A stretch of DNA of 64,000 bases from Candidatus Tisiphia endosymbiont of Melanophora roralis (GTDB lineage Bacteria > Pseudomonadota > Alphaproteobacteria > Rickettsiales > Rickettsiaceae): assembly GCF_964026575.1 (NCBI RefSeq), contig NZ_OZ032161.1, forward strand, positions 310,001-374,000. Direction: 5' to 3'. The stretch's first letter is position 1, and every line of letters starts with the position of its first letter. The notes under the pieces are model-generated. The model was not told the origin of the DNA. It searched no databases and saw nothing but the letters and a program-made list of their open reading frames with translations. The position numbers and the translations under genes were made by a program. Below, one piece after another: positions 15,469 to 24,470 of this stretch.

Positions 15469-15614
15469 TAGACTTCTTTCGAAACTCTACTTCTGCTGGT
15501 GATTTGTACGCGACGTCTGTACTCGAATCCTCACGTACATTAGAGTACGCTGCGGGTCGAGGTTCCGCGTCTCCTTCAAATCCCTCAGCATAAGCGAGTT
15601 TCGAAAGAAGTCTA
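15469..15614. repeat. Palindromic element, family C (copy 1)
   Basis: A 146-bp element with a perfect 19-bp terminal inverted repeat (TAGACTTCTTTCGAAACTC) and weaker complementarity further in. The interior contains CTTCTGCTGGTGATTTGTAC and a block rich in CG steps. It shares length and most sequence with the copy at 16669-16814. The rest of the 15343-15788 spacer shows no gene. Confidence 0.85.
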
Positions 15615-15788
15615 ATGCTTAGCATTTTGGTGCTACTTTTGAGAATTTTGTTATGCTCATGGCATCATAATGTCCAAAATTTAAGGTTTTACGATTCTCG
15701 CTAGACCACGATTTACAAATGCGATAAAACCCTTGATTTTTTATTAATATTCCTATATAATTCATAGAACTAACTTAATATTATATTT

Positions 15789-16382
15789 ATGCCTGACACA
15801 CAACGATTATCAGAATCTGAAAACGAAGACTTTGTTAGCTTAATTCGTAATGAAAACCTCAATGATCTTGAAAAATTTATTAATTCTAAAAGACCGATTG
15901 ATACAAATCAATCGGTGCTTGATACGACTTGCCAATCCTTTTTGCAAGTGGCTGTTATATATGGTTCATATGAGATTTTAGATCTATTACTCCAAAAGTG
16001 TTATTATGACTTAAAGTATCAAGATACAAATGGTAATACTGTTTATCATTATGCGGCAGATTTAAATAAAAATAATGAATTGGCTCTACTGTACAGACAC
16101 GACCAAAAATCTGCTCTTATACCTAATAAAGAAAATATTACCCCGTGCAATATTACTAAGGTTCGTGGTAATGATATTGGATGCAAATTACTTTCAGATC
16201 CCGTTGCACCTTTAACAATCATAGGCAAGCTTGCTGCAATTAATTTGTATGGAAATGTTAACAGTCTGGACATTCCTAAAACAATTATCGATGATATTAA
16301 TGCAGTACCGCAAGATAATAATACTTTGCAATACTCACTCAATATTACAGGAGATGTAACATTTCCTATTCCTGAGGTTTAA
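15789..16382 (+). CDS. Small ankyrin-repeat-like protein
   Basis: A 197-residue soluble protein with no signal peptide or membrane segment. Residues about 45-110 read like two or three degenerate ankyrin repeats: F-L-Q-V-A-V-I-Y-G-S-Y-E-I-L-D-L-L-L-Q then D-T-N-G-N-T-V-Y-H-Y-A-A-D-L. The remainder has no motif I recognise. Ankyrin proteins in Rickettsiales include secreted effectors, but nothing here proves secretion. No good ribosome-binding site precedes the ATG. It sits alone between two family C repeats, in a position where gene content varies. Confidence 0.6.
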   Translation: MPDTQRLSESENEDFVSLIRNENLNDLEKFINSKRPIDTNQSVLDTTCQSFLQVAVIYGSYEILDLLLQKCYYDLKYQDTNGNTVYHYAADLNKNNELALLYRHDQKSALIPNKENITPCNITKVRGNDIGCKLLSDPVAPLTIIGKLAAINLYGNVNSLDIPKTIIDDINAVPQDNNTLQYSLNITGDVTFPIPEV

Positions 16383-16668
16383 ATGGAGATAAAAAACTAT
16401 ATGACTAGTTGTAGCAGATCGCTTTTATCGGTAACAAGTAACTCAAATTAAATGACTTTAAAAATACAGTCTAGCTCGATTTAATTGACTCTCAAAATTT
16501 CTTGGCTCACATTATAATTGGTTCTATATTTTCCTTCGGCTCACTTTATTTGACCCTAATTACTCCCACAATACTTACTGAATTTAACTTTAAAAAATAA
16601 TAATCTTATAATTATTTCGTAGTTTATACAGCTAGATGATTAGATAAAAATGCTCGTTATTTTTATAA
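16383..16668. other. AT-rich spacer, no gene seen
   Basis: No open frame of useful length, RNA gene or member of the repeat families named here was found. The phrases TTAATTGACTCTC and TTATTTGACCCTA recur about 80 bases apart, which may be the trace of an insertion-sequence end, but this is not supported further. Confidence 0.4.
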
Positions 16669-16814
16669 TAGACCTCTTTCGAAACTCTACTTCTGCTGGT
16701 GATTTGTACGTCGATGCGGTACTCGAATCCTCACGTACATCTGAGTACGCTGCGGTTCTGCGTTCCGCGTCTCCTTCAAATCCCTCAGCATAAGCGAGTT
16801 TCGAAAGAGGTCTA
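16669..16814. repeat. Palindromic element, family C (copy 2)
   Basis: A 146-bp element with termini TAGACCTCTTTCGAAACTC and its complement, matching the copy at 15469-15614 in length and over most of its sequence. Central bases differ (GATGCGGTACTCG against ACGTCTGTACTCG), as expected for an arm-conserved hairpin element. Confidence 0.85.
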
Positions 16815-16849
16815 ATAAAAATCACATTGAACTTTTGTATCAAATGTAA

Positions 16850-16907
16850 TATACTGCTAGTAAATGAAGAGTTGATAGACGATAGAATCAAAATCATCCA
16901 CTACGGT
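16850..16907. repeat. Miniature element, family B (left-end fragment)
   Basis: Begins TATACTGCTAGTAAATGAAG and runs on through AGTTGATAGACGATAGAATC, as in the full family B copies at 49872 and 53309. After about 58 bases similarity stops, 20 bases before the next gene. The first 25 bases match the left end of the IS630 except at two positions. Confidence 0.75.
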
Positions 16908-16926
16908 CACCAATTTTTATTTTTAA

Positions 16927-18015
16927 ATGATTAATTTTAAAACTCTTTCAATTTACTTACTCAGGCTATATTGTGGCTATTTCATCGGTATATTGCTTCT
17001 GATTATCGGGGTTTTAATTCTTTCAAATATCTTTGACCTTTTGCAAAAATTTAAAGCTGTATATATTCCAACACATTTTTTTTGGAAACTTGTATTATAT
17101 AAAATACCTTATTTAGTTAATGAAGTAGCTTCTCTTCTTAGCTTCATTGCGATGTTATTTTTTCTAAAAAGACTAACTAAACATAACGAACTAATAACTA
17201 TTTTATGCAATGGTATACATATTTGGAGGGTTATTGCTGTTCCAGTTTTTGCAGCGGTGATTTTTGGTATAATACTAATAACTATATGTAACCCTATTGG
17301 TACATTTGGTTTACAAAAATATGAATCTTTAGAAGCAAAATTGAGTAAAAAGACATCTAATAATTTTATAATATCAAAATCTGGTTTACTATTTTTTGAG
17401 AATTATCAAGGCAATAAAAGAATTATTCAGGCTGGGTCTATTGATGTAGTGAACAATAAGTTAAATAAGATTATTATATTATTTTTAGATGACAAAAATA
17501 ATTTCTTAAAAAGAATTGATGGGGAATATGCTATTTTAGTTGATAATAATTTAAAACTAACTTCTGTAAAAATTTCGGATAACTATAATGTCAAACAATA
17601 TGAGCATTTTACCGTTTCAACAAATTTATCAATAAGTAACTTACTAAATAGTTTTATAAATCCTGAGATGATTGCTATTTGGGATTTACCAGATATAATT
17701 AAACATTTAGTAGAATTTGGTTTACCAATAACTAACTACCAAGTTTATTTCTATAAACAGTTATTTAAGCCTATAATTATGGCTACCACAGTGATTTTAG
17801 CAGCCTGCTTTTTTAGTCTCAAGCAACGTGATAATTCTCAAGAAAAAATCTTAGTAATTGGCTTATTTCTAGGTTTTATTATTTATTTCCTATTAGAGAT
17901 TTTGTTTAAAATACTCGCATATAATGCAACCCCCCCTTTCTTAGCTATTTTATTGCCAAATATATGTATATTATTTTTCAGTAATTTTGTTATTATGCAT
18001 TCTAAAGAAACCTGA
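16927..18015 (+). CDS. LPS export permease, LptF/LptG family
   Basis: An inner-membrane subunit of the LptB2FG transporter, which extracts lipopolysaccharide from the inner membrane and passes it to LptC/LptA. The 362 residues show the family plan: membrane helices near residues 12-32, 53-80 and 96-118, a periplasmic beta-jellyroll domain (about 125-260), then three C-terminal helices (about 277-360). The N-terminus (L-S-I-Y-L-L-R-L-Y-C-G-Y-F) fits YjgP/YjgQ proteins. I cannot decide between LptF and LptG. It precedes mreB by 34 bases on the same strand, so cell-shape and envelope genes may be co-transcribed. Confidence 0.85.
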   Translation: MINFKTLSIYLLRLYCGYFIGILLLIIGVLILSNIFDLLQKFKAVYIPTHFFWKLVLYKIPYLVNEVASLLSFIAMLFFLKRLTKHNELITILCNGIHIWRVIAVPVFAAVIFGIILITICNPIGTFGLQKYESLEAKLSKKTSNNFIISKSGLLFFENYQGNKRIIQAGSIDVVNNKLNKIIILFLDDKNNFLKRIDGEYAILVDNNLKLTSVKISDNYNVKQYEHFTVSTNLSISNLLNSFINPEMIAIWDLPDIIKHLVEFGLPITNYQVYFYKQLFKPIIMATTVILAACFFSLKQRDNSQEKILVIGLFLGFIIYFLLEILFKILAYNATPPFLAILLPNICILFFSNFVIMHSKET

Positions 18016-18028
18016 TGCGTTAAAATGA

Positions 18029-19090
<1,062 letters not shown>

Positions 19091-19093
19091 CCA

Positions 19094-19930
19094 ATGGCAT
19101 TACTTGCAAACAGAATAAAGCGTTCTAGTAAAATAGTAGAGTTTGCTAGATTTATACTTGTTACTTTGAGACGTGTTTTCGTTTTATTTTTTGTTATCGC
19201 CTCACTTTACTTATTTATTGCTGCTCCAAAAAGATTTTCTTCTATTTCTCTTGAAGTCGTTGGACATGTTATTTTTGGTGGATTGCTAATTCATGAAAAC
19301 ATATTTAAGCAAATTAATTTAATAACCCAAAATTTTATTTATTTACGAGACTTAGCAAGAGAAAATATCGAACTACAATTAGAAGTGGCAAGACTAAGAA
19401 AGTTACATAGTAATATATATTTGATCCAATCTGAGAATAAAGAACTAAAAAAACTACTATCAGTTGTAGAAGAAGAACAATATAACTATGTCAGTGCTAA
19501 ATTACTAAGTGTTTCATTAAACCCTTTCAGTAAAACTGCTTTAGTGTCAGCTGGAGTGAGACATGGTGTAGAAGTTGATCAGATAGTTACCAACAGTGAA
19601 GGATTAGTTGGGCGAGTAATACAAGTAAGCAACAATTACTCTAAAATAATTTTAGTTAATGACGTAAACTCTCGAATCCCGATCACTACCGTATCTTCAA
19701 AAGAAAAAGGCATCATGAGCGGTTATGGTAATGGTAGCAAAATACTCTATTTACCAAAAACTCATCTTGTCCAAAAAGGCGAAAAAGTTATAACATCTGG
19801 TTATGGTAATATTTATCCTTACGGCATAACGGTAGGTTACGTAAAAAAAGCAAATGCAGAAAAGGTTCTTGTAAAGCCTGTAGTTGACTTATCAAAAACT
19901 GAGTTTGTTAGTATATTGCTTCCTCAATGA
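19094..19930 (+). CDS. mreC: Rod-shape protein MreC
   Basis: A bitopic protein that links MreB filaments to the periplasmic elongation enzymes. Of 278 residues, about 25-45 form the single membrane helix, about 85-125 a coiled coil (E-N-I-E-L-Q-L-E-V-A-R-L-R-K-L), and the remainder the double beta-barrel domain, with the conserved G-L-V-G-R-V-I segment. It begins three bases after mreB. Downstream, in place of mreD, comes a 146-bp repeat followed by queE. Confidence 0.94.
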   Translation: MALLANRIKRSSKIVEFARFILVTLRRVFVLFFVIASLYLFIAAPKRFSSISLEVVGHVIFGGLLIHENIFKQINLITQNFIYLRDLARENIELQLEVARLRKLHSNIYLIQSENKELKKLLSVVEEEQYNYVSAKLLSVSLNPFSKTALVSAGVRHGVEVDQIVTNSEGLVGRVIQVSNNYSKIILVNDVNSRIPITTVSSKEKGIMSGYGNGSKILYLPKTHLVQKGEKVITSGYGNIYPYGITVGYVKKANAEKVLVKPVVDLSKTEFVSILLPQ

Positions 19931-19947
19931 ATCTAATAATCGGCTTT

Positions 19948-20093
19948 TATACTGCTATGATTTCAAGAGTTGATAGACGAAGAGGTCAATTTCAAGAAGA
20001 GCTAGGCAGTAGCAAAGTCGAGTAGCTAGGCGTACATGAGTAACGGAGCAGCTGAAATCTTTAGACACAACGACCTTATTCTACCTGAGTATA
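19948..20093. repeat. Miniature element, family B (between mreC and queE)
   Basis: A 146-bp element with ends TATACTGCTATGATTTCAAG and CTACCTGAGTATA. Its middle (GAAGAGCTAGGCAGTAGCAA, GTACATGAGTAACGG, AGCTGAAATCTTTAG) matches the inverse strand of the copy at 32956-33110. It contains the ATG at 20036 that would add a 20-residue extension to QueE. Confidence 0.85.
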
Positions 20094-20095
20094 TT

Positions 20096-20755
20096 ATGTT
20101 TGGACAAAATCCTAAAAGACCAGCCATATTTAATGATGGAACTAGTCTAGAAATTAAGAGTATTTTTAAGACTATTCAGGGAGAAGGTCCTTTTATAGGT
20201 ATGCCTGCTGTTTTTATTAGGCTTGGTGGATGCAATCTTGCTTGTAATTTCTGTGATACAGACTTTGAAGATTTTAATATGTTAACCATTAACAATATTA
20301 TCGAAGAAGTTGAAAAACTTGCGATTAATATCAAATTAGTGGTTATAACTGGTGGTGAGCCTTTTCGTCAACCTATAGAATTATTGTGCTATAAATTAGT
20401 AGATTTGGACTATATGGTGCAAATTGAAACTAATGGCACATTATATCGTAATCTTCCAGATAAAGTCCATATAGTTTGTTCACCAAAAGCTGGGAAAAAT
20501 GGTTATGCACTATTGAGAGATGACTTACTATCTCATATTAATGCCCTAAAATTTTTGGTGGCTAAAAATATCCCCAAATACTCTAACATACCAGAAGTAG
20601 GACAAAGCAAGTATAATATACCAGTATTTATTCAGCCTATGGATCAAAATAATCTGTTGCTAAATAAAGAAAATGAACGGTTAGCTATTGATTTGGCCAT
20701 TAAGTATGGTCATCGCCTTTCCTTACAAACTCATAAGATTTTGGGTATTGAGTGA
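20096..20755 (+). CDS. queE: 7-carboxy-7-deazaguanine synthase
   Basis: A radical-SAM enzyme that converts 6-carboxytetrahydropterin to 7-carboxy-7-deazaguanine on the way to queuosine in tRNA. The cluster-binding motif C-N-L-A-C-N-F-C has the shortened CX3CX2C spacing, followed by D-T-D-F. Later motifs include T-G-G-E-P and Q-I-E-T-N-G-T. I place the start at ATG 20096 (M-F-G-Q-N-P-K-R-P). An earlier ATG at 20036 is in frame, but its 20 extra codons lie wholly in a palindromic repeat and have no counterpart in the family. From 20096 the protein has 219 residues. Confidence 0.88.
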   Translation: MFGQNPKRPAIFNDGTSLEIKSIFKTIQGEGPFIGMPAVFIRLGGCNLACNFCDTDFEDFNMLTINNIIEEVEKLAINIKLVVITGGEPFRQPIELLCYKLVDLDYMVQIETNGTLYRNLPDKVHIVCSPKAGKNGYALLRDDLLSHINALKFLVAKNIPKYSNIPEVGQSKYNIPVFIQPMDQNNLLLNKENERLAIDLAIKYGHRLSLQTHKILGIE

Positions 20756-20763
20756 TTATATAT

Positions 20764-20906
20764 TAGATATCTTTGGCAAACTCGTTTATGCTGAAGAATT
20801 TAAAGAAGCCACGGAATCTTAACCCGCAGCGGACGATGATGTACGTGAGGAGCAGAGTACCGGTAGCACGAATAAATTACCAGCAGAAGTAGCAGCCAAG
20901 AATATA
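20764..20906. repeat. Palindromic element, family C (copy 3)
   Basis: The left end TAGATATCTTTGGCAAACTC is the inverse of the right end of the copy at 34187-34334, and the inside shares GAAGCCACGGAATC and GGTAGCACGAATAAATTACC. The right end is degraded (CCAGCAGAAGTAGCAGCCAAG). It lies directly behind queE and may carry its transcript end. Confidence 0.75.
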
Positions 20907-21009
20907 ACAGCTGATAACCAACTAAGTAGAATAGTTAGGTTCAAACATACGGAGTTTATGGGCATAAAGTTGAGATACGCTTCCTCTTGATTAATAACAT
21001 TCATATTTA

Positions 21010-22065
21010 CTAATGCTTTTTTATTTCTACTGCTTTTTGGTCATATCGATTTTTTGCTTGTAGAACTATTTCCTGAATTTTTTTCTCAAAGACCTTAATA
21101 GGTGGCAATTCAGTCCAATATTCTGCTACATGTATGCCACTTGCTGATACATCCAAAAGCTCAATTTGAGCATGTGATTTTTCAGTGCAAAGAATAATAC
21201 CAATTGGTGGGTTTTCTCCTTCAAATGTCTCATATTTCCTAAGCCAATTTATATAAAGCTCCATTTGCCCTTTATATTCTGCCTTAAATTTGCCGTTTTT
21301 GAGTTCAATCGCTACTAACCTTTTGAGTTTCCGATTATACATAAGTAAGTCTAAGTAAAAATGCTCATTATCTATGGTCATTCGTTTCTGACGTGCAACA
21401 AATGAAAATCCTGTACCAAGCTCTAAAATAAATTGTTCAATTTGCTGCAAAATAGCACTTTCTAGATCACTTTCATAAGGTGCATCCGGCAAATTTAAAA
21501 ATTCTAATATGTATGGGTCTTTTAACACTAACTCTGGAACTAATTCATTATTTGATTTTAATAACGACAAGATTTGTCCACTATGTTTTTCAGATTGCTT
21601 GGATAACTCGCTTCTTTCATAAGTCATTTTATGGATACTAGTGCGAAGTTGCCGTACACTCCAACCATCTTGAATACACATATATGCGTAGAATTCTCTT
21701 TGGTTTTGTTCTTTCAACGGTAATAACTCTATTATATGACTCCAGCTCAATTGTTGCGACAGTGTCGCAACAATTTGATAATTTTCAAAAGAATCATAAA
21801 ACTTAATCATCCTAGTTATTCCAGTATAAGTAAACCCTTTTCCATAGTCGACTGAAAGATGCTGTGCTAGTGTTTGTACGATCGAGTGTCCATACTCTGC
21901 TCTTTGATCTTTTAAGATTTCTTCCTTAATTCTCTTACCTATGTGCCAATATACCATAGTCATCTCAGAGTTTGCTACTCTTACTACTCGGCTTTTGGCT
22001 TGAATAATCAGAAATTTTATATCCTCTATCAAAGAATTATGGTCATTCGTTATTATTTGGTTCAT
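21010..22065 (-). CDS. DUF1016 (YhcG-type) PD-(D/E)XK nuclease family protein
   Basis: A 351-residue protein of the YhcG/DUF1016 family: an N-terminal helical domain (about 10-150, with W-H-I-G-K-R-I and the F-Y-x-Y-M-C-I segment) and a C-terminal PD-(D/E)XK nuclease fold. The nuclease residues appear as D239 followed by E254-L-K256 in A-I-E-L-K-N-G-K-F. Family members are scattered among bacteria, often near restriction or mobile genes, and their cellular role is not settled. Full length and intact. The PH-domain gene lies just upstream on the same strand. Confidence 0.88.
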   Translation of the reverse strand: MNQIITNDHNSLIEDIKFLIIQAKSRVVRVANSEMTMVYWHIGKRIKEEILKDQRAEYGHSIVQTLAQHLSVDYGKGFTYTGITRMIKFYDSFENYQIVATLSQQLSWSHIIELLPLKEQNQREFYAYMCIQDGWSVRQLRTSIHKMTYERSELSKQSEKHSGQILSLLKSNNELVPELVLKDPYILEFLNLPDAPYESDLESAILQQIEQFILELGTGFSFVARQKRMTIDNEHFYLDLLMYNRKLKRLVAIELKNGKFKAEYKGQMELYINWLRKYETFEGENPPIGIILCTEKSHAQIELLDVSASGIHVAEYWTELPPIKVFEKKIQEIVLQAKNRYDQKAVEIKKH

Positions 22066-22099
22066 TTATTTTTCCTATCCTTGCATATGGTTATTTTAA

Positions 22100-22501
22100 T
22101 TATGACTTTTTATGCTCAGCTATTCTTGCTTGAATCAGCTCGTAAACTCTATGGGGATTTTTTAGACTATAAAATGTTACACCAACTTGATTCATAGTTG
22201 CGTTACTAATCATTGAAACAGTACCCAATCCAAAAATACGTTGTAAGACACCACATGTTAAACTTAGTTCTTTTATATCTTCGTACTTAATATCTACCCT
22301 TGTATAATTAATAAAACTATTAATATATGAAACTTTATCTGCCCCAATTAAAAAATCTGTACAATGATATTCTAACGCTATAGCTCCAAATAATATAAAA
22401 GGTACTAGAATTAATAAAGTGAAGATAAGTGTATTGACATCTGATATATATAAAATTTTAAGAATACACATATAAGGAATACAAATTAGTATTCCATACA
22501 T
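22100..22501 (-). CDS. PH-domain (bPH2/YdbT-like) membrane protein, 5' end possibly lost
   Basis: The 133-residue product has two adjoining hydrophobic segments (about 5-20 and 27-45), then a bacterial PH-like domain: Y-H-C-T-D-F-L-I-G-A-D-K-V-S-Y-I, R-V-D-I-K-Y-E-D-I-K-E-L and the R-I-F-G-L-G-T-V-S-M-I turn typical of the DUF304/bPH2 family. The start codon lies only about eight bases from the end of an IS630 (22511), and the reading frame continues upstream into the IS. The original N-terminus may therefore have been cut off by the insertion. Function unknown. Confidence 0.7.
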   Translation of the reverse strand: MYGILICIPYMCILKILYISDVNTLIFTLLILVPFILFGAIALEYHCTDFLIGADKVSYINSFINYTRVDIKYEDIKELSLTCGVLQRIFGLGTVSMISNATMNQVGVTFYSLKNPHRVYELIQARIAEHKKS

Positions 22502-22510
22502 ACCATAATA

Positions 22511-23617
22511 TACTGCTCGTAAATGAAGGGTTGCAAAGATAGGAGAGATATTGCAGAGTTTAGGAGATTATGAGTAAGAATGTATTGACAGAAGAACAAA
22601 GAGAAAAGTTGAAGGAACGTCATAAGACAGAACGAGACGGACGCATACGTGATCGTATTAAGGCAGTTTTGATGTATGACGATGGGTATAGTAATGTAGA
22701 GATTGCTAAGGTACTACTCTTGAGCCACGAATCGATAAGAAAACATATTGTTGATTATCAAAAAGCCAATAAGCTTGATACCAACAATGGAGGTAGCACA
22801 AGCAAATTAAGTGATGGTGAGAGGGAAGAATTAGCGAGTCACCTAGAAGCAAATAATTATGTTTATGCTAAAGATATCATGCATCACATTTAGAACAAAT
22901 ATGGGGTAACATATACGATAACGGGAGTAACAAAATTACTATACAAATTGGGTTTTGTTTACAAGAAGGCGAAAATAGTACCGGCTAAGCTGGATTTTGA
23001 CAAGCAAGAATTATTTAAGTTAAACTACAGTTTACTAAAAGGGAATCTCAGAGATAAGGAAGCCATATATTTTATGGATGGTGTTCATCCTCAGTATCAA
23101 GCAAGGGCAAGGTGCGGTTGGATAAGAAAGAAGCAAGATAAGACCTTACCAACATTCAGTGGCTGGAGAAGAAAGCACATGATTGGTGCTATTAATCTAG
23201 CTGATTTACAGTTAGTAAGGACAGAGAACCCCAAAATAAATGGGGAGCAGATAGTTAATTTTCTACAGAGATTGGAAGAGGAGAATAGTGACAAGGAAAG
23301 AATATATTTAATCTGTGACAATGCTAGTTACCACAAATCCAAGAAAGTTAAAGGATACCTAGTAAATAGTAAAATAGAGCTAGTATTTTTGCCACCATAT
23401 AGTCCAAATCTTAACCCAATTGAGAGATTATGGAAGTTTATGCACAGTATTACAACTAATAATAAATTTTATCATAATTTTGAACAATTTTCGGAAGCAA
23501 TAAACAAATTTTTCAGCAACATCGCCGATTATAAAGATAGGTTACGTACCTTAATAAACGATAATTTCCAAACTATTACCGTTAACCATTTCTGCAACTC
23601 TTCAGGTTAATTGAGTA
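22511..23617 (+). mobile_element. IS630-family insertion sequence, copy 1
   Basis: An 1107-bp element flanked by TA on both sides, the typical IS630 target duplication. The left end reads TACTGCTCGTAAATGAAG and the right end, inverted, TACTCAATTAACCTGAAG; the two share TACT and a GAAG-purine-GTTGCA block. It carries a two-part transposase frame. An inverted copy of the same length lies at 48761-49867; the encoded proteins differ at only two positions that I can see. Confidence 0.9.
22570..23610 (+). pseudogene. IS630 transposase interrupted by an in-frame amber codon
   Basis: The N-terminal 107 residues hold the helix-turn-helix (Y-S-N-V-E-I-A-K-V-L-L-L-S-H-E-S-I-R-K-H). The second part holds the DDE catalytic core: D in F-M-D-G-V-H-P-Q-Y, D in I-C-D-N-A-S-Y-H, and E in N-L-N-P-I-E-R-L-W. 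The two parts are in the same frame, separated by a single TAG at 22891-22893 and then I-*-N-K-Y-G-V-T-Y. A CAG-to-TAG change would explain it. The same TAG is present in copy 2. The second part could restart at TTG 22948, or the stop could be read through. Confidence 0.85.
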
Positions 23618-23723
23618 TACCTAAAATCTAATATAAGCTTAATTTGTTCCATATATTATTCGCTCCCATATTGATTTACATATTTCTTTGCTCTTACTGA
23701 GAATTCACCGGAATTTATTGTAT

Positions 23724-24278
23724 ATGAATGTTCCTGAAAACATAAAAAACTTTTTAAAAATAAAACTTAAAGATAAAAATTTAAAAAGAAAAGACTTTGT
23801 AAGAGATAGTGGTCTCCATTCTTCAACATTAGGTAATATTAATAAAGCTGGATATTATCGTCCTACACTCAAAACTATTATCACTATTGCAAACTACTTT
23901 GAATGTTCTATGGATGAAGTTGTTGGCAGAAATATGAACTCTTCTTTAAACATAGGAAATTGTAAATTTCAAATGAGTGATTCAGAAAGCATCAGTATTA
24001 ATCTAAAAAATTTTCTTACTGCAAAACTAAAAAAACTAAATTTAAATTTCTATAAATTAGCTAGATATCTTGGATTTAATGAGCATATTATTTCTGATTT
24101 GATAAAAGACAACTCTTCTCAAAAAACCTTAGGTAATGCAATTACCATAGCTCTAGCCGATTATTTCCAAGTATCACTAGATGAAATGGTTGGTAGAATT
24201 GTGCCTACTAAAAATACTGATAATGGTAAATCTTCTGAACAAAGCTCTAATAGTGATCCTGATATGAATAATTTATAG
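23724..24278 (+). CDS. Double XRE-type helix-turn-helix regulator
   Basis: A 184-residue protein from ATG 23724; a longer frame from a TTG at 23688 lacks support. It has two similar halves: residues about 1-60 (K-L-K-D-K-N-L-K-R-K-D-F-V-R-D-S-G-L ... S-M-D-E-V-V-G-R) and about 85-155 (K-L-K-K-L-N-L-N-F-Y-K-L-A-R-Y-L-G-F ... S-L-D-E-M-V-G-R). Each resembles a Cro/CI-type HTH and ends with the same E-x-V/M-V-G-R motif, so the protein probably arose by duplication. The C-terminal tail is Ser/Asn-rich. It faces the NB-ARC/TPR gene tail-to-tail; its targets are unknown. Confidence 0.7.
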   Translation: MNVPENIKNFLKIKLKDKNLKRKDFVRDSGLHSSTLGNINKAGYYRPTLKTIITIANYFECSMDEVVGRNMNSSLNIGNCKFQMSDSESISINLKNFLTAKLKKLNLNFYKLARYLGFNEHIISDLIKDNSSQKTLGNAITIALADYFQVSLDEMVGRIVPTKNTDNGKSSEQSSNSDPDMNNL

Positions 24279-24470
24279 CAATTGCTTTTTTAATACATAT
24301 TACTAACCATCATACCCTAAAACTAAACATTTAGTGAAGTTACAGGAAATAAGATATAACTTTACAATCATAATTGGGGTAAGGCTAAAAATAGCAACCC
24401 ATCCTTAGTAAGTTGTTTAAAACCTGATCCTTAGTCCTAGGCCTATATAAATCATACAGCTTAGATCCCC

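Noticed and set aside
16640-16897. An 85-codon minus-strand frame
   Set aside because: It lies almost wholly in a family C repeat and a family B fragment; its Tyr/Ser/Arg-rich peptide is repeat-coded.
20819-21004. A 61-codon frame behind queE
   Set aside because: It reads through the family C element and has no independent support.
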